From assembly GCA_029204225.1 (NCBI GenBank), contig CM055092.1:24685207-24749206 (forward strand): DNA of 64,000 nucleotides. The letters run 5' to 3'. The stretch is from Diphasiastrum complanatum. Taxonomy: Eukaryota; Streptophyta; Lycopodiopsida; Lycopodiales; Lycopodiaceae. Every line of letters begins with the position of its first letter. Position 1 is the stretch's first letter. Below the pieces are notes generated by a model that worked only from the letters and a program-made list of their open reading frames with translations, was not told where the DNA came from and made no database searches. Positions 9,008 through 19,625 of the stretch are shown here, piece after piece. Position numbers and translations under genes: made by a program.

Positions 9008-11008
9008 CATTACTATGGCCTCATCGCTTAGGACATGTGAATCATGCATCTATTTTGAACATGTCCAGACAATCCATGGTTCTTGATCTTGACTATCCTT
9101 CTAGTAAGGTCGATCTCCCTGTCTGTCATAGCTGCATCCTTGGAAAGCAAGCTAGGATTCCTTTTAGATCAAACCATATGCATGCAACAAAAGATCTGTT
9201 AGATGTTGTTCATACAGATATGTGGGCCTATGCAAACTCCCTCATTGCTAGATGCAAAGTATTCATTACCTTTATTGACGTATTTAGAAGAACATTTGTT
9301 TATTTCATTAAACGAAAATCAGAGACTTTCATCAAACTTAGAAAATTCAAAGAGCATGCTGACAATCAAAATGGTAAACAAATCAAAGCATTGAGGTTAG
9401 ATAACAAGGGAGAATACATCTCCAATGAATTCCTTAACAATGGCATTGAACAACAATACATCACTTCCTATTTGCCTCAATCAAATCATCTTGCTGAGAG
9501 AAAGAACAGAATCCTAGTTGAATCGACAAAGTGCATGTTATCACATGTAACACTTCTGAAGTGCTTCTGGGCCGAAGTTGTTTCAACAACAACCTATATT
9601 TAGAATAGATGTTCTACTAAAGGCCTCTTAGACAAAACACCATTTGAAGTTTGGACAGGTACCAAACCTTCTTTATCAAACTTATGAGTTTTTGGAGGTA
9701 CTACTTTTGCGCAGATTCCTCATGATCTCAAAAAGAAGCTCAATTTTCAGAGTATCAATGTGTTTTCATCAGCTACACTACTTCAAATCAAGCCTACAAG
9801 TTGTTCAATCCGATCGAGTCGAAGATATTCACTAGCCGAGATGTCATCTTCATTGAAGACCAGTTTCAAGACCTGAAAGAAAAGGGAAGCTGTTGCTTTG
9901 AACTTTCCAGTTCCTCAGTCGACTAATCCTATTGAAACTCCAAGTGATGGATCAGAGGATGATGATGTTGCAGATCAGCAACTACAGTATGATGGAAATA
10001 AACAACTTCTTGTATTACCCAAAAGATCTTCAAGGACTAGCAGACCACCTAACTGGTATATCGACAAGTTTGTAGCTTATCTTGTTTAGGAACCGACGTC
10101 TGTCCAAGAGGCACTCAGTCAGCCTGATTCAGATCTCTGAAAAGAAGCTATGGATAAAGAATATTCACTACTTATCAAGAACCAGACATGGATGATTGTT
10201 GAATTACCTGCCAGAAGAAACGTAGTTGATTACAAATGGATTTTCAAAGTAAAGTACAATGCAGATGGAAGCATCAACAGAAGAAAGGCACGACTTGTAG
10301 CCAAAGGATTTTAATAGGTATACAACGTCAATTACACTCAAACTTTTAGTCCATTAGTCAAGCATTCTTCTATTCGGCTGTTGCTATCATTTGCTGTTGC
10401 ATCGGATTTGGAAATACATCAAATGGATGTACAAACAGCATATCTCAATGGAGTTATCGAAGAAGACATTTACATGGTGCAACCCGAAGGTTATATTATC
10501 AAGGGTAAACGCAAACATGTGTGCAAACTCCATAAGACACTTTATGGCTTGAAGAAATCTACTAGAGCATGGTTTAAAAGGTTCAATATTTTTCTTATTG
10601 ATCACAACTATACACCTAGCTCTTTAGATTCAAACGTTTACTTCAAAGCAATGCAGTAGTCTTTTATCATTATCACTTTGTATGTGGATGATACATTGCT
10701 TTTCAGCAACAATACCGATCTGATAAAAGAAGCTAAGACAATGCTATCTTTCGAATTCGACATGACCGATCTGGGATTGGTATACAAATCCACAGAGATA
10801 GAAAACAGAAGTCGATCCACATAACACAACAGAGGTACATCTTCAGCATTTTAGTCAGATATAATCTGATCAATTGCAAGTTAGCTCTCCCGCCAATGGA
10901 ACCAGGACTCAAATTGTCAAAGGACCAATGTCTCCAAGCAATTCACGAGAAGCAGCAGATGTGTGAGTATTCTTACCATTCTATTATAGGATTTCTTATG
11001 TACGCCAT
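9003..11008 (+). pseudogene. Copia-A integrase and reverse transcriptase (decayed)
   Basis: The integrase starts KALLWPHRLGHVNHASI and has CHSC. Its catalytic residues are Asp in HTDMW (9217-9219), Asp in RLDNKGEY (9400-9402) and Glu in LAERKNR (9496-9498). The Asp-Glu gap is 31 residues instead of 35, so a small deletion has occurred. RT begins near 10150, gives HQMDVQTAYLNGVIEEDIYM at 10420-10480, then a TAG stop (10657-10659), then LYVDDTLLFS with YVDD at 10681-10692. The sequence continues to YHSIIGFLMYAMIS, where a gypsy sequence takes over. RNase H is missing. Confidence 0.85.
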
Positions 11009-12022
11009 GATCTCTCTTGTACTTTTCGTACAAAAGAAAGATGGGAGTTTTAGGATGTGTGTGGACTATCGTGCTTTAAACAAGATTACAGCTAAGAACT
11101 ATTTTCTTATTCCAAGAATAGATGACATTATGAATAGGATAAATGGATCTTGTATCTTTAGTAGAATTGATTTGACAAGTGGATACCACCAGATCAGAGT
11201 AGCACCCGAAGATGTCCATAAAATTGCTTTCAAATTTAACTCTGGCCTTATGAATTTTTAGTGGTACCTTTTGGTCTTACTAATGCTCCCGTGACATTCA
11301 ATAGAATGATGGAACGAATCTTTCAACCTCATAAACGTTTTGTAGGAACATTTTTTGATGATATCTTAGTCTTCAGTGCAAATGAAGAAGAACATAAAAG
11401 ACATCTAGATATCGTCTTTAGAACCCTACAAGAAAACTCACTTCTCATAAAAGGTAAGAAAAACAAATTCTTTCAGAAAAATATACACTTTCTAGGACAT
11501 ATGATTTCAAAGGAAGGAAACCAAATGGATCCTTCAAAGATTAAAGCCATACAAGACTGGCCTAAACCAAGAAATATTCATGAAGTTCGATCTTTCCTAG
11601 GCTTATGTTCCTATTATAGAAAATTTATTTGCCATTTTGCTCATATAGCCTCACCACTACCTGAACTCACTAAGAAGAGAGTAAAATTTTATTGGTATAA
11701 GAAAGAGCAAAATGCCTTTGATAATTTGAAGCATGCACTTACCACTGGACCTGTTCTTATCATTCCCGACCTTCATAAACCTTTCTTTGTGGAAGTGAAT
11801 GCAAGTTTATACTGTACTAGGGCAGTGTTAAACCAAGAAGGTCATGTTGTATCCTTTGAAAGCAGACGACTTCAAGGGGCAGAAGTACAATATGACATTT
11901 ATGAAAAAGAACTTTTGGCCATTATTCATGCCCTTAAGTTATGGAAGCACTATCTACTAGGAAATGATTTTCTAGTTAAAACAGATCATCAAAGCCTTAG
12001 GTACTTTCTCACCCAGTTGTGA
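11009..12022 (+). pseudogene. Gypsy-E RT-RNase H fragment fused to copia-A
   Basis: The sequence reads VLFVQKKDGSFRMCVDYRAL, then SRIDLTSGYHQIRV, then a one-base shift near 11250, then VPFGLTNAPVTFNRMM and the active site FFDDILVFS near 11353. The RT thumb reads HFLGHMISKEGNQMDPSKI. RNase H reads FFVEVNASLYCTRAVL, so the first catalytic Asp (normally TDAS) is Asn, and the fragment stops after TDHQSLRYFLTQL. The domains are those of Ty3/gypsy Pol. Its start joins copia-A in the same frame across 11009, and it ends at the X repeat. Confidence 0.86.
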
Positions 12023-12640
12023 AGTCCTTGAAGGTACACACATATTGGCTAGCTTGAAGGTACACACATATTGGCGATCACGGGTGATGGAAGTGCGAGG
12101 TGGTGCCAGTTGCAAGCCATTGGGCAAGATAGCGGACTTGCATTGGGCGAGCTACGTGTGGGACATGCAGAGGATGAAGAACGGGCCAATAATCACACTT
12201 TGGATGCTCTTGGTGAGTGGTGAGTGTGATGATTTTGTGGTTTTACAGTCGGTAAGTCAATTCTGATCAAGTCATTGTAGTTGTGGAGCAGTGTATCAGG
12301 TTTGTCATCGTAGAGATACAGATCAACTGCCAGTTTGGGTAAGTCAAGCCAATTTGCCATATCAGTGTTGCATCAGGGATGCAGATTCCAGGGATGACAG
12401 GCTGTAGATCGTTTGGTTTGGGCCATGGAAGATCTCACAGGTTCACTTGGACGGATATTGGCATGCACCGTCATGTGAGGGACTTGATGGTGGCTTTGGA
12501 GTTCACATCTCAGTGTACACTGAGGGAGTGGTTTGGAACCATTCACAGGAGCAGCTTGGAGCTAGCTTGGGCGAATACAGACACTACAGGGTAGATGCCC
12601 AAATATTTGTGATCAGAGATGGCATTGAAATACTTGCTTC
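12023..12640 (+). repeat. X repeat, copy 1
   Basis: A moderately GC-rich non-coding block starts after a remnant of copia-B ('gtccttga'). Its first about 30 bp, containing 'cttgaaggtacacacatatt', are duplicated in tandem (12029-12085). Homologous copies lie at 44331-44976 and 46480-47079 (minus) and 63566-63820. Short open frames exist but differ between copies, so I do not call a gene. I do not recognise the family. Confidence 0.65.
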
Positions 12641-12866
12641 TTCGATGAATTCCAAGCTTCCAATGATGGTGTGCACTTACCAACTTCCTTGAGAAGTTCA
12701 TTGGTAACATTCATCTTTATCATGTGTAGAGCCTTCTTGGCCCTCTTGTCATACCTCATTTGATCTTGTTGTGTTGATGGGCTCTCCTCCAAACCTACAA
12801 CAATATCCAAAACATCATTTATCTCAAGAAGTGACTTCATATTCACTTTCCACAATGACGTAGGCC
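12641..12866 (-). pseudogene. Copia-B gag fragment
   Basis: The minus-strand frame reads MKSLLEINDVLDIVVGLEES, then KALHMIKMNVTNELLKEVGK. It matches gag of copia-B1 at about 7960-8190. It is cut on one side by the X repeat and on the other by a reversed tail fragment. Confidence 0.8.
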
Positions 12867-13296
12867 TATAAATTTTGGTTTTTAGTTTCAAGCAAAATTC
12901 ATAAAAAGTACATGTATGAGCTTCACTAGCATTTGTGCAAAATGAGTCGAATTTCAAACTTATATATTAGACAAATTGCTTCTTTGGCAATTATGGAAAG
13001 AAAACTACAAAACATATAGAGTACTATGAAACAAGATCTCAAAATCTTCTTGAAGGGTCAATAAGTAAATAGAGCTTCGATGAGGGTTGAACCTTCACCA
13101 AAGAACACCCCTCGCATAAGGACTATAAATAATCATGCTTCACATGGTTTTAACCCTCTCTCGAGTCAATTTTGATGTTTTATGTCTATCAACTAGGTCG
13201 ACGATGGTTCGTAATGACATTGCACAGCAAACTTACGTATGATGCAAACTAACCCTCGCAAAGCTCAAGTTAAGCAGATTGTACTATTTTGACAAC
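12867..13296 (-). repeat. AP2-unit tail fragment (reversed)
   Basis: This matches the distal tail, from the 'cataaaaagta' segment through 'gactcgagagagggtt' to 'gcttaacttgagctttgcgag'. It contains the intact target site used by copia-C in another tail (near 13199, slightly diverged). No gene is seen. Confidence 0.75.
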
Positions 13297-13690
13297 GCTA
13301 TACTAGATCTATATCTAGATCTACAAAGCCTTTTCAACTTGTAGAGTTGGATATTCATGGATTTACTACAATTAGCAATAGTGGAGCTAAGATGTATGTA
13401 ACATTCATTGATGACTTTAGTAGATTTTGTTGGATCTATCTACTAAAGAGCAAGGATGAAGTGTATGATGCATTTATCAAATTCAAGAATGCAAGGGAGA
13501 ACCAATTTTCAAAAAAAATCAAGTACTTGAGAATTGACAATGGTGGTGAGTACATATCTACCAAGTTCAAGGCCTTTTGTGAGGAGCATGGGATCAAGAG
13601 GGAGTAAACAACATCAAGGACCCCACAACAAAATGGCGTGGCTGAAAGGAAGCATAAGACTTTATGTGAAAGTGCTAAAGATATGAGGTT
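13297..13690 (+). pseudogene. Copia-B integrase core fragment
   Basis: The frame reads RSTKPFQLVELDIHGF with the first catalytic Asp, then VTFIDDFSRFCWIYLLKSKD, then LRIDNGGEYISTKF with the second Asp. GIKRE is followed by TAA where related copies have TAT. After that stop the sequence continues TPQQNGVAERKHKTLCESA with the catalytic Glu kept. This is the only copia-B copy here with all three catalytic residues encoded, but both ends are missing. Confidence 0.85.
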
Positions 13691-13990
13691 ATTTCTTTTG
13701 AAAGCATTTGTTGTTGTTCAAAGGAGTGCTTTGTGCATTGAAATAGGTTGAAAGAGATGATCAGGTCATTGCTACATGGCAACCTCAATTGGAGTCATGT
13801 TGGAAGCCAATGATAGGCTTACCTTCAGGAATACATGTATGGGGGAAGCCAATGATAGGCCTACCTCATTGTGGAAAGTGAAGATGTAGTCACTTCTTGA
13901 GATAAATGATGTTTTGAATATTGTTGTAGGTTTGGAGGAGAGCCCAACAACACAACAAGATCAAATGAGGTATGACAAGAGGGCCAAGAA
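13691..13990 (+). pseudogene. Copia-B leader and gag start, out of order
   Basis: The copia-B leader (TTTTGAAAGCATTTG) and gag start follow the integrase core directly, the reverse of normal element order. Gag shows the same EANDRLTF...EANDRPTS duplication as copia-B1, LWKVK and VVGLEESPTTQQDQMRYDKR, with an in-frame TAG. It ends abruptly at 13990, where exon 5 of the AP2 gene begins. Confidence 0.75.
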
Positions 13991-14700
13991 GGCTGAACAT
14001 TCACCTGAAAAGAAGACTAGTGGTGATGGTGAAGGCACATATATGCTATTATGCAGTGGTGACGAATAATCAAAATTTCCTTCTGCCTTGTTTCGAGTAA
14101 AAATGATAATTTGCAATGGTTTAGTGGCTTCTATAAATGTTCTTGCTTCTCATTTTCTGCAGACAGCTTTTGCTTCCGAGATCCAATCAGAGTAAATCTT
14201 CAGGTCATGCGAAGCGAATCGTGTTTACTAAAGGTAGTGTTGATACGTGCAGTGTTGTGCGTTTCATCTCAAGATTTATAGAAAGCAAGATGTCATAAAT
14301 AGTTGCTCAAATCTAATCATGTATGTTTATTTGAGCTAAATTTCTAGTTGTTTGTTTCCAATTCGAGCAAATTGATTTCATCTGCTTAACAATGTGCTGA
14401 AAACTCATATGTTCTTTTAGCAACACCAAACAAAGCAGCAATAGTACAAGAAGAATGCAAACACGCTTATAGGGACCTATTTGGACCAGTAGATGATGTT
14501 GAGAAACATGTTCCAACAACCAAAAAAATCAAGTTCACCTTTCTACACGAGCTTGCAAATATTCCCTTGGAGGATCTAGAGATGGTGAGAATTTTAAAAA
14601 TCCCTTCTAGCCTAAAAGTATTGATGCTTAAGATATTAGCCACTTCAATCCATGCTCTTTAAACTGTAATCATGTTTCTAGGCCATATATGTCTAGTCCT
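13991..14700 (+). pseudogene. AP2-domain gene, copy 2 (exons 5-7)
   Basis: The copy starts within exon 5 (HSPEKKTSGDG). Exon 6 (14163-14233, 71 nt, after a ttctcattttctgcag acceptor) encodes QLLLPRSNQSKSSGHAKR. Exon 7 (14421-14584, 164 nt) encodes NKAAIVQEECKHAYRDLFGP and ends LEDLEM at a GTGAGA donor. Exon 8 is lost in a deletion near 14695. Exon lengths equal those of the other copies. The AP2 domain itself is missing here, so identity rests on collinearity with copies 4 and 7. Confidence 0.7.
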
Positions 14701-16094
14701 AGTTCTCAACATCAATATGGTCTAAAGCACTAGGAACTTACATTCAATAGACTATACAAAACATTACTTGTTTAAATTGAATGTACTACATGCCTGCTTT
14801 GAAAATGTTGGATTTTTTAAGAAGCTTGGCAAATCATACCTTGTTATCAAATGCTCATAGCTCTTCAATTAGTTACGTTTGTGTTAGTTTGCTTTGATTC
14901 TCGGTAATTGTGAGAAATGGTTTTGAGCATGGTGATTCCATTAGGCTCAAGGAGTAATATTTAGCACTTAGCAGACATGACTCCTATTGTGCATGTATGC
15001 TAACAAATTAGTCTAAGAAACTCCAAATTATGTGAGTGAGAGAGAGAGAGAGAGATCCACATAATGAGCCAAGTAAAGTTATGAGTTGACATTTTAGATA
15101 CCTTTGATCAGTTGATACACACACACACATACACTAATAAATATATAAATATATATAAACACAGAAAAGTGCACACACACACACACACACACACACATTC
15201 AATTGTACTTCCAAGGATTGAATCTTGAAAGGAAAGAGCTCAATCCTAATTAAAAATTCCAACCCTATGTAGTGTTGTGTTTTTTTTTCTATCTTTTTGG
15301 TAGTGTCTCTCTACTTTTTGTTCTTGGTGGTGCAATTATCCTCCAAAGTGGTTCTCGAAGTTCTTGATCATCCTTACTAAGGCATCAAAGATAGAGATTT
15401 ATTCAAATCCATATTAGTAGACTATTGAAATATTAAAAAATCTAGCGAAAGTTGATTGGTGGTAGTTTTTGTGTTGATGCGTTAGTCATGAAAAATGTAT
15501 GGCGTAAGGCTTGGCATGATCAAAGATTGAATAGAAAAGATCATAAAGTTGGAGATATGGTATTTATGATAAGATGAAGTTGTTTACAGGGAAATTGAAG
15601 TTTACAACATAAGTTCTTATCATGTCAGACAACTTGTTTTTAGGAGTGCTATTTTTGAAATGTTTAGATAGAGAGTGCTTTAATTCTCTATTTAATGACA
15701 GTCAGTTACAAAAGCATTGGCAGCCTAAACTTATATCTAAATCAGCACCTTGTTTTTTTCTATCTATTTCAATCTTTACTTTGTTGTTTTCCAATAGTTG
15801 ATTATGTATTTTCTCTGCAAAACACAATAACTATACATACGTATGTATGTATGTATAAAAAAAAAGCATAAAATTAAAAGTTCAAAATAGTTACATTGTG
15901 TAAAACAATTTAAAATTAAACATGAAGAGACTAAAAATTACCAGAATTGCTATTTTTTAAATAAAATAGTCAAACGAATCTTTGCAAAGTTTACCATTGA
16001 TTCAAAATAGTACAATTTGCTCAGCTTGAGCTTTGTGAGGGTTAGTTTGCATCATAAGTTAGTTTGTTGTGCAATGTCATTATGAACCATCGTC
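14701..16094 (+). repeat. AP2-unit tail, copy 2 (5' part)
   Basis: The tail contains GA (about 15036-15053) and CA (15116-15128, 15171-15196) repeats and the gypsy integrase remnant (about 15474-15600). It is interrupted at GACCT by copia-C and continues after 22227. No other gene is seen. Confidence 0.82.
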
Positions 16095-16099
16095 GACCT
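16095..16099. repeat. Target-site duplication GACCT (left) of copia-C
   Basis: GACCT is repeated exactly at 22223-22227. Undisturbed tails near 32240, 40170, 55960 and 56870 read cgtcGACCTagttgatag across the same point. Confidence 0.95.
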
Positions 16100-16321
16100 T
16101 GTGAAGAATTGAAAAAGATTATCTATGTTATATATAGGGGTCTTATGTTTTTTACATCAAGCATCTAGGTGTAGGATGTTGATAGGAATAAATTTGGCAT
16201 AGATGGCAAATTATGCATTTCCACTTGTAATGCCACTATTGAGCCAAAATAGAGTAAGAGACTAAACACTTGCTAATTAGAGTGTAGACAAGTGTAAAGT
16301 TTTTGTTTGATGAATTCCAAG

Positions 16322-16456
16322 AGGTCCAATAGGATATAGAGGTGGAACCTTGTGAGGTCTAATAGGAAATTGAGGTGTGCTTGAATATAGTCCAATAGAA
16401 TTAAGAGGTGCATAGATCAATGATCCAATAGGATCAAGAGGTGACAAAATGTGGCC
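16322..16456 (+). repeat. Four tandem about 34-bp repeats in the LTR
   Basis: Units start near 16322, 16355, 16389 and 16423. Each has the form TCCAATAGGAT...GAGGTG with some divergence. They lie in the part of the LTR expected to be U3, and the 3' LTR carries them at about 21708-21842. Repeats in this position often hold transcription-factor sites, which is an inference here. Confidence 0.7.
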
Positions 16457-16662
16457 CAATCATAGTTAAGCATAGTGGTAGCTCGTGGACCTACTAGTAT
16501 CATTATACTCCTCATTTTGAAATCAATTGATTTGGTGTCATGGATTTTGTGAGTTTTTGGATTTCTAGCTTTTCCTCTCTACCCGAGAGCTCTTGATGCA
16601 TTTTCTCTCTCTACCCAAGGAGAGCAGCTTGTTTTTACTTAGATTATTTTTTGAATACTTCC

Positions 16663-16672
16663 CACACGTGTG
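16663..16672. promoter_or_regulatory. G-box palindrome CACACGTGTG in the copia-C LTR
   Basis: A perfect 10-bp palindrome contains the plant G-box core CACGTG. A second copy lies at 16813-16822, only 10 bp from the LTR end. Both are kept in the 3' LTR (22052-22061 and 22203-22212). Related ACACGTGTG and CACACGTG sites occur in the leader near 17019 and 17374. G-boxes bind bZIP and bHLH factors, so regulation by them is plausible but not shown. Confidence 0.55.
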
Positions 16673-16832
16673 AGTGAGAGTTGGAAGTGATTGAATGCAT
16701 GTAGTAGTGTGTTTTTGGCATAGGATTCAAGATTGATCTTGAATCTCAATCTAGTCTTGATCTTGGTGCATCTACACCCTTAGGAGATCACAAGTACATG
16801 TAGTGGACAGTCCACACGTGTGAAAATCAACA

Positions 16833-16845
16833 TGGTATCAGAGCC
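16833..16845 (+). other. Primer-binding site of copia-C (initiator tRNA-Met)
   Basis: TGGTATCAGAGCC directly follows the LTR terminal CA. It is the standard plant copia site complementary to the 3' end of initiator tRNA-Met, where minus-strand DNA synthesis starts. Confidence 0.93.
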
Positions 16846-17588
16846 TACCTAAGGTTACCATGCATTTTGATCCATCTAAGTGAAAAATTTTCATCAATCT
16901 TGAGCTAGAAATTGTCAAGGCCCATTTTCCTAGCTATCTTGTTCAATCTTGGATCAAAAGAGATCAAAAAGACATTGATTGGGTCTGACCTAGTACTGTA
17001 CGGAATCAGGTGCTCAGACACGTGTGAGGAACATCCAATTTCAGTTTGGAAGTTCTCTCTCATGTTTGATCCATTTATCTTGCTTGATAGCTTCTTTTGA
17101 AGCTATTTTTGTCTAGTTTCTGTTGCAATCAGTTTCATTCCATTTGGTTGAGCCAATCAAAAGTTATAAGCTTTTGAAGAGGGTTAGGTAGGGCACCTAG
17201 ACCTGGGTGGACACATTTGGTTTGGTCAAGAGATTGCTTGGTTGATCCAAAATCACAGTTGTATGCTTGCCAATCTCATCTATATGTGATCTAGGCACTG
17301 TTTTGAGATCTTAGCCATTTTGTTTCATGCAATATCATTGTATTTGAGTCAAATTTGATTTCTTAGTGTATTTCACACGTGCTCAGAGTGTTGGATCCTA
17401 ACTTTGCCTATACTCCATCATTTGATGTGAAATAGATCTTGTTTTAGAGAGATTTGTGTAGCTAGTGAGAATCAATTCACAAATTGTTAAAAGATCTTTC
17501 ATAGGAGGAGATAGTACTCAATTATTAGATCCTATTGAAAGTGTGTAACAACATTTATTGTTCATCATCTGAGTTTTCTTCACTTCAA
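16846..17588 (+). other. Copia-C untranslated leader
   Basis: About 740 bp lie between the PBS and the gag start. Short frames here do not resemble known proteins. It contains two G-box-like sites, and the packaging signal would be expected in this region. I see no gene. Confidence 0.6.
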
Positions 17589-19625
17589 ATGTCTTCAATG
17601 GGTTCATCCTTGTTGGAACCAAGTGAAAGATTGACCAGTTCAAATTATTCAATTTGGAAAATGAGGATGGAGTCCATCTTGATCTTTCAAGATGTGAGTG
17701 ATGGACATAGTTCTTGGCCTTGAAGAAGAACCACAAGTTCTTCAAGAGGTTCAAAACTACAAAAAGAGAGCTAGGATGGCTCTCCACTACATTAAGATGA
17801 ATGTCTCTAATGAGATATTGAGGGAGATAGGTACTTGTACAATAGCCAAAGAAGCTTGGGATTGTCTCAAGACTATCTATGAGGCTAAGAATACCTCTAG
17901 GCTTCTCACTCGTAGGAATCAAATCTTTCAAGGTAGCCAAAAGAGTGATGAGAGTGCATCTAGTTATGTTTTGAGAGTAAAAGATATTCATACAGAGCTT
18001 GCTTGTATTGGTGATTCCATCAATCAAAATGAGCTAGTTCAAGTCATTCTCAATGGCTTGAGAAGTGAATTTGATAATCTTGTCCAATCCTATGCCATTA
18101 AGGAGGAGCTACCAAGTTTGGAGGCTCTCCAAAGTGTGCTAATTTCAAAAGAATCAAGACAAGAGTATAAGCTCTTGAGGATGGACAAGCTTTCTCTCAC
18201 TCATAATGATGGCAAAGCTCTTTTTGCCAAGGATAAGCACAAAGAAAGGAGCAAGAACCAAAATCAACAATCCTCAAGCAAGGACAAAGTCAAATCCAAA
18301 GACAAAGATGAGGAGGATGATGATTCTTCTAATGCTTCATCATCCAAGCTCAAGAAGAAGAAGAAGAAGATCAAGTGCTTTTATTGTGGCAAGAAAGGTC
18401 ATTATGCCACCAATTGCTTCAAAAAGAAGAATCAACTCAAGCAAGCCAATATTACCAATGAGAAGGAAGACACTATTGCAAGTGATGGAGAGGGATCTCT
18501 TATGGTCTCTAGTTTCTCACCTACTCCTTTCAAGAAGGACGGCCTATGGTATATTGATAGTGGAGCCTCTTCACATACGTGTAGTTCCAAGGACTCTTTC
18601 TCTTCTATTGCACCTTATGATGGAGTCAAGAAATCAATATACACTGCAAATGATTTTGAATGTCCTATTGAAGGCATGGGGAACATTCCCTTGAAGCTTG
18701 CAGCCTCTAAATTTCTTTCTCTCTCTAGAGTTCTTTATGTACCTAAGCTTACCAAGAATCTTATTAGTGTTGGCCAATTGCTTGATAATGGCCTTGATGT
18801 AAAATTCAATGTTGATACTTGCACTATCAAGAAGAATGATGAGATACTTGCATTAGGATCTAGATTTGGTGGCATCTATAAACTAGATCCAAATGAGTAT
18901 GTGAATGCTTGTAATGTTGCTCTTGTGAACAAGCTCTCTATGGAGGAATTATGGCATAGGAGGTTGGGACATCCCAACTACAAATCCATGCTCTCTATGA
19001 TCAAAGAATCCAAAGCTATTGGCTTGCCAAAGTCATTCTCCAAGAAGATCAAGCCTTGTGAGGCTTGTGCTATTGCTAAATCTCACAAAAAGCCATTTAC
19101 AAGATCTTCTATCAAAAGCAAGCATCCTTTGGAGTTAATCCACTCGGATGTGCATTTCTCATCAACTACAAGCAAGGGAGGAGCCACTTGTTTTGTTACT
19201 TTCATTGATGATTACACAAGATTCACTTGGATATATCTTCTTGCTTCAAAATCTATGGTGTTTGATCATTTCCTTATTTTCAAAGCTTATGTAGAGAAGC
19301 AATTCTCATTCAAGATTAAAGCTCTTAGAAGTGATGGAGGTGGTGAATATATCTCCAATAAATTTCAAGACTTTTGTGAGCTTGAAGGCATTAAAAGAGA
19401 GTTTTCTTGTGCCTACTCTCCATCTCAAAATGGAGTGGCTAAGAGAAAGAATAGATCTCTATGTGAATGTGCAAAATCTATGAGAATTGAGGCATCTTTG
19501 CCCAAAGATTTTTGGGGAGAAGCCATTAATTGTGCAAATTATCTTTGCAATAGGCTCCCACATATAGCTCTTGGAGGAAAGTCACCATATGAAATCTTAT
19601 TTTTGAAGAAGCCTAAGGTTGGATC
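17589..19625 (+). pseudogene. Copia-C gag, protease and integrase
   Basis: ATG at 17589 opens MSSMGSSLLEPSERLTSSNY and the copia Gag motif WKMRMESIL. A frameshift near 17698 moves to the main frame (DIVLGLEEEPQ). The zinc knuckle CFYCGKKGHYATNC is at 18376-18417 and the protease WIDSGASSH equivalent, YIDSGASSHT, has DSG at 18556-18564. Integrase has HRRLGHP and CEAC. Its Asp residues are at 19147-19149 and 19333-19335, but codon 19441-19443 is AAG (Lys) where the D-35-E rule requires Glu. At about 19620 the frame breaks, and roughly 30 codons present in copia-B (LRTFGC to GIF) are missing. Confidence 0.92.

Larger units (their letters stand above)
16100..16832 (+). repeat. Copia-C 5' LTR
   Basis: The LTR starts TGTGAAGAATTG and ends GAAAATCAACA, directly before the PBS. 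It carries four diverged repeats of about 34 bp and two CACACGTGTG palindromes. It matches 21486-22222 along its whole length with scattered substitutions and small indels. Confidence 0.95.

Noticed and set aside
16277-16459. Open frame rich in Pro/Ile across the copia-C LTR
   Set aside because: It is the reverse translation of the four tandem LTR repeats and does not correspond to any known LTR protein.
18206-18694. 162-codon frame inside copia-C gag
   Set aside because: It is an alternative frame over the Lys/Asp-rich gag region. The zinc knuckle and protease lie in the other frame.
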